NCBI GenBank assembly: GCA_947503835.1
Contig: CANNFM010000002.1
Span: 186,001-250,000 of the forward strand
Reading direction: 5' to 3'
Source: an uncultured Aquimarina sp.
GTDB lineage: Bacteria; Bacteroidota; Bacteroidia; Flavobacteriales; Flavobacteriaceae
Length of the DNA: 64,000 nucleotides
The notes below the pieces were generated by a model. It ran no database searches, was not told the DNA's origin, and worked only from the letters and a program-made list of their open reading frames with translations. The stretch's first letter is position 1, and each line of letters starts with the position of its first letter. The position numbers and the translations under genes are program-made. Positions 18,666-27,091 of the stretch are shown one piece after another.

Positions 18666-19686
18666 TGTTATCTATCTTTTTCTCTAGTTTATATATTGTA
18701 TCAACAATTTTAGGAAGATTTTTAAAATGCACATAGGATTTATTATAATCAGAATACCCTAAAGCCGGTGATCCTTGAATAGCTTCCCCATCTTTTATAT
18801 TTCTTCCGATACCCGATTGTGCTTGGATTCTCACTTTATTACCTATAACAAGATGTCCAGCAATACCAACTTGCCCTCCTATTAAACAATGCTTTCCTAT
18901 TTTAGTAGAACCTGCGATACCAGTTTGTGCTGCAATTGCAGTATGTTCTCCTATTTCTACATTATGAGCTATCTGGATTTGATTATCAAGTTTAACTCCT
19001 CTTCTTATTATGGTAGATCCTAAGGTTGCTCTATCTATAGTTGTACCTGCTCCCACATCAACATTATCTTCTATTATAACATTACCTGTTTGTGGTACTT
19101 TACTGTACTCGCCTTTGTCATTAGGCGTAAACCCAAAACCATCTGCCCCTACGATTACTCCACTATGAATTACACAATTATCACCAATGATCGTCTCAGA
19201 ATATATTTTGGCTCCTGCAAAAACAACTACGTTATTACCAATAGTTACATTATCACCTATATATACATTTGGAAAAATCTTAGCATTTTCTCCTATGATA
19301 ACATTCTCTCCAAGATAAGAAAAGGCTCCTAAATAAATGTCTTCTCCATATACGGCAGTTTCTGAGATAAAGCTAGGGTTTTCTATTCCCGATTTATTCA
19401 TCTTCACCATATTATAATATTCTAACAGCTGTGAGAACGCTTTATAAGCATCATCAACACGTATTAAAGTAGTCTTAATCGTAGATTCTGCTTCGAAAGA
19501 TTTATCAACAATGGTAATCGATGCATCTGTAGAATATATGAATGGAGTGTATTTAGGGTTTGCCAAAAAGGTTAATGAACCTTTAGTTCCTTCCTCTATT
19601 TTAGCTAACTTGGATACTTCTACGGTTTCATCTCCTTCGATTTCTCCGTTTAGGATACCTGCAATTTGTGTGGCTGTAAAAATCAT
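18658..19686 (-). CDS. lpxD: UDP-3-O-(3-hydroxyacyl)glucosamine N-acyltransferase
   Basis: The protein has 342 residues, full length for LpxD. The N-terminal domain ([29 protein letters not shown]) is followed by about ten hexapeptide coils and the catalytic block [21 protein letters not shown]. The C-terminal helical tail ends [10 protein letters not shown]. It is the first of the coupled lpxD, lpxC-fabZ, lpxA series and is the canonical copy, judged by length and by the [13 protein letters not shown] block. Confidence 0.96.
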   Translation of the reverse strand: MIFTATQIAGILNGEIEGDETVEVSKLAKIEEGTKGSLTFLANPKYTPFIYSTDASITIVDKSFEAESTIKTTLIRVDDAYKAFSQLLEYYNMVKMNKSGIENPSFISETAVYGEDIYLGAFSYLGENVIIGENAKIFPNVYIGDNVTIGNNVVVFAGAKIYSETIIGDNCVIHSGVIVGADGFGFTPNDKGEYSKVPQTGNVIIEDNVDVGAGTTIDRATLGSTIIRRGVKLDNQIQIAHNVEIGEHTAIAAQTGIAGSTKIGKHCLIGGQVGIAGHLVIGNKVRIQAQSGIGRNIKDGEAIQGSPALGYSDYNKSYVHFKNLPKIVDTIYKLEKKIDNNE

Positions 19687-19710
19687 TCCTGCAAAAGTAT
19701 AAAAAATGTG

Positions 19711-20940
19711 TTAATCTTTGTGCTTTGGATAGCACATAAAATATTTAGTCACTGGTTTAGATAGGGCTTCTAAATTATATTCATCTGTGGCTTTAACAAT
19801 ATCTACTATTTTATTTGATTTATATACTATATTAATATTCTGTTTATTCTGATGATATGCCTGATTTGAGATTTTTCCTTCAAATATAAAATAACGTGCT
19901 TCTTCACTCGAAATTTTATATTTCTCTCTAAATTTCTCGATACGACTTTCTTTTTTATTCTTCTGAAAAGGTTTCTTTTTAATTTTTATTTTTAAAAGAT
20001 CTCTATCTATAATCATAGAAGACAACTTACTCAGTACAAAATCTGTTGAGTTCACCCATTCTTTCATTGCCAAAACAATATCATAATCATCTAGTCTAGA
20101 AAACATTTCTAAAACATCTGAAGTAAAGTTGCCTGAAGTGATCTTATTTTCTAAGAAAAAAGTTAGTGCCTTACTGGCTGGTAACTTCTCCCCTTTTTCT
20201 ACAAGCTCCTTAGCTCTTTGTAAAACTCTAATTAAAAGGCTCTCTGCCACCAAACTGGTTTTATGAAGATACACTTGCCAATACATCAAACGACGTGCTA
20301 ACAAAAACTTCTCAACCGAGTAAATACCTTTTTCTTCTATTACTAATTCATCGTTTACAACATTTAACATGGTAATAAGACGCTCGCTATTAATATTACC
20401 TTCGGCTACCCCGGTATAAAAGCTATCACGCTTTAAATAATCCAATCGATCCATGTCTAATTGACCAGATATAAGCTGATGTAAAAAATTTCGATGATAT
20501 TCTCCTTTAAAAACTTGTATTGCCAACGTTAAACTACCGTTAAAATCTTCGTTGATTTTTTCCATAAACATCAACGAAATTGATTCATGATTAACCTCAT
20601 TTACGATACTATGCTCCATGGCATGTGAAAAAGGACCATGCCCAATATCATGTAACAAAATAGCTATAAACAGAGCTTGTTCTTCTTCTTCAGAAATGCT
20701 AACCCCTTTAAAACGAAGAATCCTCACGACTTGTTGCATCAAATGCATACATCCCAATGCATGATGAAAACGTGTATGATGTGCACCAGGATATACCAAA
20801 TACGAAAGACCCATTTGAGAAATACGACGCAACCGCTGGAAATATTTATGTTCTATAAGATCAAAAATTAGTTCGTTGGGTATCGTAATAAAACCGTAAA
20901 TTGGATCGTTTAATATTTTAAGCTTATTTCTTTTTTTCAA
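19711..20940 (-). CDS. HD-domain phosphohydrolase
   Basis: The open frame reaches an ATG at 20973, but a good -7 promoter box (20963-20970) overlaps that codon, so I place the start at TTG 20940 (409 residues, beginning just before NKLKILNDPIYGFITIPN, the usual start of these proteins). HD motifs are HHTRFHHALGCMH and LLHDIGHGPFSHAMEH, as in dGTPase-like/SAMHD1-like proteins; DMDRLDYLKRDSFYTG carries the later metal ligand. The substrate is probably a nucleotide, but is not defined by sequence. It is 24 bp upstream of lpxD in the same direction and may be cotranscribed. Confidence 0.88.
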   Translation of the reverse strand: MKKRNKLKILNDPIYGFITIPNELIFDLIEHKYFQRLRRISQMGLSYLVYPGAHHTRFHHALGCMHLMQQVVRILRFKGVSISEEEEQALFIAILLHDIGHGPFSHAMEHSIVNEVNHESISLMFMEKINEDFNGSLTLAIQVFKGEYHRNFLHQLISGQLDMDRLDYLKRDSFYTGVAEGNINSERLITMLNVVNDELVIEEKGIYSVEKFLLARRLMYWQVYLHKTSLVAESLLIRVLQRAKELVEKGEKLPASKALTFFLENKITSGNFTSDVLEMFSRLDDYDIVLAMKEWVNSTDFVLSKLSSMIIDRDLLKIKIKKKPFQKNKKESRIEKFREKYKISSEEARYFIFEGKISNQAYHQNKQNINIVYKSNKIVDIVKATDEYNLEALSKPVTKYFMCYPKHKD

Positions 20941-20962
20941 GTTTACTTTATTTTTATAAAAG

Positions 20963-20970
20963 CAAATATA
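20963..20970 (-). promoter_or_regulatory. Bacteroidota -7 box for the HD-domain gene
   Basis: Read on the minus strand the octamer is TATATTTG, an exact TAnnTTTG match. Transcription would begin about 7 bases further on, inside the longest open frame, which rules against the ATG at 20973 and favours TTG 20940. No clear TTTG -33 element is visible. Confidence 0.5.
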
Positions 20971-21079
20971 CATATATGGCTATCATATAGAACATTTAGA
21001 AATTAATTTAAGTTATAGTTATCTCTATAAATGAAGAAAATAGGTTACATTATTAAAATCATAAATTATAAAAACAGAA

Positions 21080-22633
21080 TTGATGAGTAAAATAAAAATA
21101 CTGTGGGTGGATGATGAAATTGATTTACTTAAACCACATATATTATTCTTAGAAAAGAAAAATTACGAAGTAACCGAATGTCAAAGTGGTACTGAAGCTA
21201 TAGATATACTCGATGACAATAATTTTGATATCGTTTTTTTAGATGAAAACATGCCTGGTCTCTCTGGTATAGAAACGCTATCTGAAATTAAAGAAAAAAA
21301 AGATAGTCTTCCTGTAGTAATGATTACTAAGAGTGAGGAAGAGTATATCATGGAAGAGGCTATCGGAAGTAAAATTGCCGATTACTTAATTAAACCTGTT
21401 AATCCTAACCAGATACTTCTTAGCCTGAAAAAAAACCTTGATAACTCTAGATTAGTCTCAGAAAAAACAACCTCTAATTATCAACAAGAATTTAGAAAAA
21501 TAGCTATGGATATGGCTATGGTAAATTCTTTTGAAGAATGGTCAGAATTATATCAGAGATTAATTTATTGGGAACTACAATTAGAAGGTATAGAAGATAC
21601 AGGAATGTTTGAGATTTTAGAATCTCAAAAAGTTGAAGCTAATTCTCAATTTTGCAAATTTATAGATAAGAACTATCCAGATTGGTTTAGTGGCAAGGGT
21701 AATGCGCCAGTAATGTCCCATACCTTATTCAAAGAGAAGATTATGCCCGAAATCAGTAAAAAACAACCAACATTATTGGTTGTGATAGATAATTTACGGT
21801 ATGATCAATGGAAATCATTTGAACCTATCGTAAATAATTATTATAAAAAAGAGCAAGAAAGCTCCTATTATAGTATTCTACCCACAGCAACACAATATGC
21901 AAGAAATGCTATTTTTTCAGGGTTAATGCCTTCTGAAATGAAAAAAAGACATCCCGATTTGTGGCTTGACGATACCGATGAAGGAGGAAAAAACATGTAT
22001 GAAAATGATTTTTTAACTGCTCAATTGCAACGACTAGGGCTAAATATAAAACACGAATACTACAAAATTACCAATGAAAGATCTGGAAAAACTTTAGCGG
22101 CCAACTTCAAAGGGCTTAAAGATAATGATCTTACAGTAGTGGTATATAATTTTGTGGATATGCTATCGCATAGTAAAACCGAAATGGAGGTTATAAAAGA
22201 ATTAGCCTCTAATGACAAGTCATACCGATCATTAACTCAAAGTTGGTTTAAGAATTCTCCTTTGTTAGATATGATTCAACAAGCACAGCAATTAGGCTTT
22301 AAACTACTCATTACAACCGATCATGGCACCATCAATGTAAAGAATCCATCTAAAGTAATAGGAGATAAAAACACAAGCCTTAACCTACGTTATAAAACAG
22401 GAAAAAGTCTTACGTATGAAGGGAAAGAAGTTCTTGAAGCCACTGATCCAAAATTAATACATCTACCGTCCATAAATATGAGTAGTTCTTTTATTTTTGC
22501 AAAAGGAGATTATTTCTTTGCTTATCCAAATAACTACAACCATTATGTAAGTTATTATAGAAACACATATCAACATGGTGGAGTTTCTTTAGAAGAAATA
22601 GTAATCCCTTTTATAGTTTTAAACCCAAGATAA
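21080..22633 (+). CDS. porX: PorX: response regulator with PglZ-type phosphohydrolase domain (T9SS regulator)
   Basis: The protein has 517 residues. The N-terminal receiver domain (1 to about 122) has the acidic pocket D11/D12, phospho-acceptor Asp55 in FLDENMPG, and the conserved Lys in YLIKPVNP. After a helical linker, residues about 170-517 form an alkaline-phosphatase-superfamily PglZ domain (LLVVIDNLRYDQWK, LPTATQYARNAIFSGLMP, LLITTDHGTINVKNP). PorX with the kinase PorY controls type IX secretion genes. ATGATG gives two starts three bases apart; the second is equally possible. No porY is visible in the window, but a T9SS cargo is encoded at 34226-36562. Confidence 0.95.
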   Translation: MMSKIKILWVDDEIDLLKPHILFLEKKNYEVTECQSGTEAIDILDDNNFDIVFLDENMPGLSGIETLSEIKEKKDSLPVVMITKSEEEYIMEEAIGSKIADYLIKPVNPNQILLSLKKNLDNSRLVSEKTTSNYQQEFRKIAMDMAMVNSFEEWSELYQRLIYWELQLEGIEDTGMFEILESQKVEANSQFCKFIDKNYPDWFSGKGNAPVMSHTLFKEKIMPEISKKQPTLLVVIDNLRYDQWKSFEPIVNNYYKKEQESSYYSILPTATQYARNAIFSGLMPSEMKKRHPDLWLDDTDEGGKNMYENDFLTAQLQRLGLNIKHEYYKITNERSGKTLAANFKGLKDNDLTVVVYNFVDMLSHSKTEMEVIKELASNDKSYRSLTQSWFKNSPLLDMIQQAQQLGFKLLITTDHGTINVKNPSKVIGDKNTSLNLRYKTGKSLTYEGKEVLEATDPKLIHLPSINMSSSFIFAKGDYFFAYPNNYNHYVSYYRNTYQHGGVSLEEIVIPFIVLNPR

Positions 22634-22685
22634 ACAAACTGTAGTATTTGAATTTTTTTTCGGGTTAAAAGATATACATTAAACA

Positions 22686-23099
22686 ATGACACTAGAATAC
22701 ACCCTAGAGGATCTTCCTAATGTGGCAAATCAAATAATCTCTGTAGCGAAGAGTAAAATTTTACTATTTGATGCCTCTATGGGAGTTGGTAAGACTACTT
22801 TGATAAAAGAAATATGCAAACAATTAGGAGTACGTGATGTAATTTCTAGTCCAACCTATGCATTAGTTAATGAGTACGAAAGTAATGATGGACCAATTTA
22901 TCATTTTGATTTTTACAGAATAAACGATGCAGAAGAAGCTTATCACATAGGCTTCGAGGAATATTTAGATTCAGAAGCATGGGTTTTTATAGAATGGCCG
23001 GATAAAGTATCAAACCTTCTACCCGAAGATGTCAATACTATAAAAATTAGTGTATCTGAAGGAGAGAAAAGAATCCTCACCTATAATCATGATGTTTAG
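22686..23099 (+). CDS. tsaE: TsaE, ATPase of the tRNA t6A synthesis complex
   Basis: The protein has 137 residues. TsaE works with TsaB and TsaD to make N6-threonylcarbamoyladenosine at position 37 of ANN-decoding tRNAs. The P-loop is GVGKTT with Lys36; SSPTYALVNEY and YHFDFYRI are family blocks, and VFIEWPDKV is the Walker B-like end. It lies 52 bp after porX, same strand. Confidence 0.95.
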   Translation: MTLEYTLEDLPNVANQIISVAKSKILLFDASMGVGKTTLIKEICKQLGVRDVISSPTYALVNEYESNDGPIYHFDFYRINDAEEAYHIGFEEYLDSEAWVFIEWPDKVSNLLPEDVNTIKISVSEGEKRILTYNHDV

Positions 23100-23124
23100 A
23101 AACAAATTTTAAAAATTGATCCTA

Positions 23125-23156
23125 TTTGCTTTCTTGGCTTTTTTATTCGTAATTTG
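23125..23156 (+). promoter_or_regulatory. Promoter of alanine dehydrogenase gene
   Basis: TTTG at 23125-23128 and TAATTTG at 23150-23156, 21 bp apart, fit the Bacteroidota -33/-7 pattern except for one missing base in the -7 box. The predicted transcript start is about 13-15 bases before the ATG at 23177. Confidence 0.45.
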
Positions 23157-23176
23157 AGATACAGAATTTCACACAA

Positions 23177-24379
23177 ATGAGCAAACCTAAATCTCCTTTT
23201 ACCAAAGAGCAGCTGCTACCACAGGAGGAAATGATCGAAGTAGCACGTAAAAAAGGAAAACTCTTTATTGGGATCCCAAAAGAAACCAGTTATCAGGAAA
23301 AGCGGGTATGTCTCACCCCCGATGCCGTTGCTGCTCTAACTGCGCACGGGCACAGAGTGTTATTAGAAACTAATGCTGGGTTAGGTGCAAGTTTTACTGA
23401 TCGTGATTATAGTGAAGCCGGTGCAGAAATCACAAATGATAAATCCAAAGTATTTGGATGCCCGATTATCCTTAAAGTCGAACCCCCTTCGTTAGAAGAA
23501 TTAGAACATATTAATCCACAAACCGTACTAATTTCAGCGCTACAACTTAAAACACAATCCAAAAAATATTTTCAGGCATTAGCCAAAAAAAGAATTACCG
23601 CTTTAGGATTTGAATTTATACGTGATGCAGATGGTGCTTATCCTGCAGTACGTGCTTTAAGCGAAATTGCAGGTACAGCCGCAGTACTTATCGCTTCAGA
23701 ATTAATGAGTAGCGCGACTAAGGCAGGCTCTGGATTAATGATGGGTAATATTAGTGGTGTACCTCCTATAGAAGTTGTTATTCTCGGTGCTGGTACTGTT
23801 GGAGAATTTGCAGCACGCTCTGCCATTGGTTTAGGTGCTAATGTAAAAATATTTGACAACTCTATTACCAAACTTCGATGTTTACAGACCAATGTAGGTC
23901 GTCCATTGCACACCTCTACAATTCAACCCAAAAACCTAATAAAAGCATTACGCCGTTGTGATGTAGTAATAGGCGCAGTTAGAGGTAAAAATCGTGCCCC
24001 AGTCATCGTTACAGAAACAATGATAGAACGTATGAAAACTGGAGCAGTAGTTATTGATGTTAGTATTGATATGGGAGGTTGTTTTGAAACCAGCGAAGTT
24101 ACTTCTCATGATCACCCCACTTTTGAAAGACATGGAGTAATACACTATTGTGTTCCTAATATCCCATCCAGATATGCAAGAACATCTTCTTTGTCTATAA
24201 GTAATATTTTCACTCCTTATATATTACAGATTGGTGATGAAGGTGGTATTGAAAATGCAGTGCGGTTTGATCGAGGTCTAAAAAATGGATTATACTTCTA
24301 TCACGGTATCTTGACCAGTAAACCCATAGCAGATTGGTTTGACCTTTCTTATCGAGATATCAACTTATTGATTTTATAA
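23177..24379 (+). CDS. ald: Alanine dehydrogenase
   Basis: The protein has 400 residues, somewhat longer than typical Ald because of an N-terminal extension of about 30 residues common in this phylum. It catalyses NAD-dependent reversible deamination of alanine to pyruvate. The substrate domain begins IGIPKETSYQEKRVCLTPDAV; the Rossmann domain has VILGAGTVGEFAARSA at about residue 200, and VIDVSIDMGGCFETS is a family block. It has its own promoter and stands alone between tsaE and a DUF4258 gene. Confidence 0.93.
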   Translation: MSKPKSPFTKEQLLPQEEMIEVARKKGKLFIGIPKETSYQEKRVCLTPDAVAALTAHGHRVLLETNAGLGASFTDRDYSEAGAEITNDKSKVFGCPIILKVEPPSLEELEHINPQTVLISALQLKTQSKKYFQALAKKRITALGFEFIRDADGAYPAVRALSEIAGTAAVLIASELMSSATKAGSGLMMGNISGVPPIEVVILGAGTVGEFAARSAIGLGANVKIFDNSITKLRCLQTNVGRPLHTSTIQPKNLIKALRRCDVVIGAVRGKNRAPVIVTETMIERMKTGAVVIDVSIDMGGCFETSEVTSHDHPTFERHGVIHYCVPNIPSRYARTSSLSISNIFTPYILQIGDEGGIENAVRFDRGLKNGLYFYHGILTSKPIADWFDLSYRDINLLIL

Positions 24380-24496
24380 ATACGTTTCAAAGCCAAATTG
24401 TCATCTTAACTCATACTTTTTTTCCTAAGAGAGAAAGAAAACTTTATTCCTTTTAAACTTTGCTACTTTGTAACTTTAATTCTCTGAAACTTTACT

Positions 24497-24504
24497 TACT
24501 TTTG
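24497..24504 (+). promoter_or_regulatory. -7 box upstream of the DUF4258 gene
   Basis: TACTTTTG is an exact TAnnTTTG match, about 23 bases before the ATG at 24527. Two TTTG tetramers (24469-24472 and 24477-24480) could act as the -33 element, with spacers of 24 or 16 bp. Confidence 0.5.
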
Positions 24505-24526
24505 ACGGCATAATTTTATTCAGTTT

Positions 24527-24901
24527 ATGAAACTTGCACAGCGTTTATTCTATTACTTAGGTGGATTTGCAATAGGACTTATTCTTTTATTCTTTTTCCT
24601 TGGCGGAAAGAAAACTTCTTGTGATTATAGTCCTTCTGCCAGAGTTATGAAGAATATTAGAATAAAAGAAAGAGTATTCTCAAAACAAGCACTAGTTAAC
24701 ATGGATACCCATCGAGTAGATACTGCAGATGTCTCTTTACTACTCATTAAAGGTGATGTTGATTTTTCAAAAAGTAATACCCAACTGGATTCATGCAAAA
24801 CATATTTTATTGAAGGGTCTATTAAAGAAAAAACAATAACAATGTTTATTGAAAACTGTGATTCGATCGCAAGAATTAATGAAGTGAAGGTTTATAAATA
24901 A
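24527..24901 (+). CDS. DUF4258-family small membrane-anchored protein
   Basis: The protein has 124 residues. A hydrophobic helix at about 8-27 (YYLGGFAIGLILLFFFLGG) anchors a soluble domain of about 95 residues (SARVMKNIRIKERVFSK, SQLDSCKTYFIEG-like DSCKTYFIEGSI), which I recognise as DUF4258-like. Function is unknown. It converges with the GNAT gene at 24924, separated by only 22 bp with no clear terminator. Confidence 0.8.
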   Translation: MKLAQRLFYYLGGFAIGLILLFFFLGGKKTSCDYSPSARVMKNIRIKERVFSKQALVNMDTHRVDTADVSLLLIKGDVDFSKSNTQLDSCKTYFIEGSIKEKTITMFIENCDSIARINEVKVYK

Positions 24902-24923
24902 AAATAAACTAAGAAAATCTATC

Positions 24924-25367
24924 CTAAACATCCCAAGAATAAAAATTACTTTCCTCATTAAGAACAAATTCTGTTTTGGGATAAAGAGCATTACCAATAA
25001 CATTGGTTTTTTCTGTTTCGAGAATCAACCCACAAGATTTAGACGCTAAAGCAAGTTCTTTAGCTTTATCAATAAGTTTGACTGAAATTTTTTGTCCTCT
25101 AAAATTATGAGAAACAAACAAATCATTTAGCAGCCATAGTTTTTTCATTCTAGTGGAAGAAAAAACAGGGTATAATTGCACGAAACCTGCAAGTGTTTTA
25201 TGATCGTTTTCAGCAACATAAATTATCGATTCCCGATTAATCATTCTATCCTTTAAAAACTCCCTGGCACTATCTAGATCAGATTCTTTCTTATAAAATA
25301 TTCTATAGTTATCAAACAATACCGATAACTGATCAATATCATTTAGGTTCGCTTTTCTTACATTCAT
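24924..25367 (-). CDS. GNAT-family N-acetyltransferase
   Basis: The protein has 147 residues. It has the GNAT fold: N-terminal VRKANLNDIDQLSVLFDNYR, beta strands IIYVAENDHKTLAGFVQLYP, acetyl-CoA-binding FVSHNFRGQKISVKLIDKAKELA (a Q/RxxGxG/A-like loop, here RGQKIS) and LILETEKTNVIGNALYPKTEF. The substrate is unknown. It is the last gene of a minus-strand set that begins at the flavin-binding protein, 44 bp after the other GNAT gene. Confidence 0.9.
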   Translation of the reverse strand: MNVRKANLNDIDQLSVLFDNYRIFYKKESDLDSAREFLKDRMINRESIIYVAENDHKTLAGFVQLYPVFSSTRMKKLWLLNDLFVSHNFRGQKISVKLIDKAKELALASKSCGLILETEKTNVIGNALYPKTEFVLNEESNFYSWDV

Positions 25368-25411
25368 TATACATTTATATTTCGCTATTCGTTCTAAAAG
25401 TAGTTTCTTTT

Positions 25412-25933
25412 TTATGCTAATTTTTTATTCATCACCCAAAAATCAAACTCTTGTTTTCCAATAGTAAATGGGTGCTCTCCAACTATTTCATAATCACTTC
25501 GCTCATAAAATGCAATTGCTCTTTCGTTATCTTTTAAGGCAGACAACCAAAGATTCGTATTGCCGCTCCTTATAGCTTCATCAAAAATCATTTGTTGTAA
25601 TTTATTCCCAATACCTTGGGAAGCATAACTTTTGAGAAAATAGATTCTCTGAAGCTTACAAACAGTAGTATTAGTATCAATAAACTCGGATTGAGCATTT
25701 AACTGTAGCTTGGCATACCCTATTGGTAGATCATCATCAAGAACAAGCCAATATATATTATGTGGTTTTTGTATACTATTGATAATTTTCGTTCTAGAAA
25801 ATGTATAATCCAGATACTCTATAAGATCCTTCCGATCATGAAAAAGATGCCCAAAGGACTGGTCAAAAGTTTTCTTTCCCAAAAATGAGATGCTTTTAGC
25901 ATCATGTATCGTAGCTCGACTTATTCTAATCAT
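25412..25933 (-). CDS. GNAT-family N-acetyltransferase
   Basis: The protein has 173 residues. It has the GNAT fold with ISRATIHDAKSISFLGKKTF at the start, CoA-loop LKSYASQGIGNKLQQMIFDEAI (QGIGxK type) and LSALKDNERAIAFYERSDYEIVG at the end. It is unrelated in detail to the downstream GNAT protein. It starts 3 bp after the DUF1272 gene stop, so they are cotranscribed. Confidence 0.92.
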   Translation of the reverse strand: MIRISRATIHDAKSISFLGKKTFDQSFGHLFHDRKDLIEYLDYTFSRTKIINSIQKPHNIYWLVLDDDLPIGYAKLQLNAQSEFIDTNTTVCKLQRIYFLKSYASQGIGNKLQQMIFDEAIRSGNTNLWLSALKDNERAIAFYERSDYEIVGEHPFTIGKQEFDFWVMNKKLA

Positions 25934-25936
25934 TAA

Positions 25937-26242
25937 TTATCTTTTTCTTGGTTCTATACCTTTAAATGCATTCAATATTTCATTGAATTTATGTTTATCT
26001 ATTGGTTTATAGATTTCTCTTGTCCCCACAGGGTGTTTTTCTACACAATTACCCGTTAAGCAATGTATTGGTCTTGTAGGTCTTTTTTCAAATCCTCCTC
26101 CACAATTTGGGCATACATTTTGCAAAATATCATCTACGCAGTTTTTACAAAATGTGCATTCATAAGAGCAAATCATAGCTTCATCACTATCATTTGGTAA
26201 GGGTTTATTGCAATTCTCGCATGTTGGTCTTATTTCTAGCAT
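25937..26242 (-). CDS. DUF1272 zinc-ribbon-like protein
   Basis: The protein has 101 residues when started at ATG 26242 (4 bp after the preceding stop). An in-frame extension to 26395 exists but overlaps the upstream flavoprotein gene and does not look like protein. Cysteine pairs CENC, CTFC, CVD and CPNCGGGF suggest two zinc-binding sites; the layout matches DUF1272. Function is unknown. Confidence 0.85.
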   Translation of the reverse strand: MLEIRPTCENCNKPLPNDSDEAMICSYECTFCKNCVDDILQNVCPNCGGGFEKRPTRPIHCLTGNCVEKHPVGTREIYKPIDKHKFNEILNAFKGIEPRKR

Positions 26243-26246
26243 TTTT

Positions 26247-26906
26247 TCATTTATTTTTTTCAACATATCGTAAAACGGCCTCAGGAACTTCAACTCCTTC
26301 AGACAAATCATCATCAGAAACAGCATTAAATGCAACTTGCTTGATGGGCACAACTCCTGCCCATATTGGTAATTTATGGTCTTCAGCTTCATCACTCACT
26401 CCTTCTGCTCTAACTTTAGCAGACGCCATATCCATACCAATCTCTAACACCAAAGTGGCATTAAATTCTTTATCATTAGGGTGTCTTACATTATCCCAAT
26501 GTCCCGGAACCATATGATTTAAAATACATTGTAAAGCTTCCATCTTTTCTTTTGGATCCTCTACTTTTTTTACTTTTCCAAAAACATTTACAGATCGATA
26601 ATTGGCAGAATGATGAAAAGCAGATCTCGCTAATACTAAGCCATCTAAATGTGTAACCGAAATACTAGCCTCTCCCGCATCAAGCAAGCTAAGCATCATA
26701 CGATTCTTTAACGAACCATGAATATACATCTTATCCTCTTTTCTCGCATATGCCATTGGGATTACGATAGCCTTGTTATTCCAAACATATCCCACATGAC
26801 ATAAAAATGCATCGTCTAAGATTGTATTGATTATACCTACATCATAATTTGCCCGTTTTGGACCACGAACGACTTTATTTAATGCCGAAACTGTATACTC
26901 TGCCAT
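26247..26906 (-). CDS. Pyridoxamine-5'-phosphate-oxidase-like flavin-binding protein
   Basis: The protein has 219 residues from ATG 26906; the frame extends 16 codons upstream to 26954 but that part overlaps a hairpin and lacks family character. It is a split-barrel fold of the FMN-binding/PNPOx-like type (LNKVVRGPKRANYDVGIINTILDDAFLCHVGY, IPMAYARKEDKMYIHGSLKNRMM, HHSANYRSVNVFGKVKKV). Members next to MocR regulators often act in B6 or flavin-linked detoxification; the substrate is not known. First gene of a four-gene operon, divergent from the MocR-type regulator. Confidence 0.9.
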   Translation of the reverse strand: MAEYTVSALNKVVRGPKRANYDVGIINTILDDAFLCHVGYVWNNKAIVIPMAYARKEDKMYIHGSLKNRMMLSLLDAGEASISVTHLDGLVLARSAFHHSANYRSVNVFGKVKKVEDPKEKMEALQCILNHMVPGHWDNVRHPNDKEFNATLVLEIGMDMASAKVRAEGVSDEAEDHKLPIWAGVVPIKQVAFNAVSDDDLSEGVEVPEAVLRYVEKNK

Positions 26907-26940
26907 AACTATATTTATATTAATTAAATATTTAGATATA

Positions 26941-26966
26941 GTTTCCTCTCCCAAAAGAGAGGAAAC
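26941..26966. repeat. Perfect 10-bp inverted repeat in the flavoprotein leader
   Basis: GTTTCCTCTC (26941-26950) and GAGAGGAAAC (26957-26966) pair exactly around a six-base loop. It lies 35-60 bases before the flavoprotein start, within the predicted 5' leader. No T-run follows on either strand, so a simple terminator is unlikely; an operator or a leader hairpin are the options. Confidence 0.7.
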
Positions 26967-27028
26967 TAAACTTTGAAATAATACTAAAGCAATACATCTT
27001 AAATAAAACTCCTTTTTTATTTCTAATC

Positions 27029-27036
27029 CAAAAGTA
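27029..27036 (-). promoter_or_regulatory. -7 box of the flavoprotein operon
   Basis: Read on the minus strand this is TACTTTTG, an exact TAnnTTTG. The predicted start point is near 27022, giving a leader of about 115 bases. There is no TTTG at -33, which fits an activator-dependent promoter. Confidence 0.45.
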
Positions 27037-27091
27037 CTAGTTTTATGGGTTGTTATAGTAATCCAGTTTTTAAATAAGTAGTAGTCCAGTT
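27033..27091. promoter_or_regulatory. Candidate MocR operator: direct repeats AGTARTCCAGTT
   Basis: AGTAATCCAGTT (27057-27068) and AGTAGTCCAGTT (27080-27091) differ by one base and are 23 bp apart, about two helical turns; a weaker AGTACTAGTT (27033-27042) lies 24 bp further out. The inner copy abuts the regulator's ATG, so autoregulation is likely; relative to the flavoprotein promoter the two strong copies sit upstream of -33, the place for an activator. Confidence 0.6.

Noticed and set aside
23638..24145. Minus-strand open frames inside alanine dehydrogenase
   Set aside because: They are antisense shadows of a well-supported enzyme with all family motifs.
26243..26395. N-terminal extension of the DUF1272 protein
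   Set aside because: It overlaps the flavoprotein gene in another frame; ATG 26242 gives a 4-bp gap and the normal family start.
26194..26517. A 107-codon plus-strand frame
   Set aside because: It is antisense to the DUF1272 and flavoprotein genes, both of which have clear family matches.
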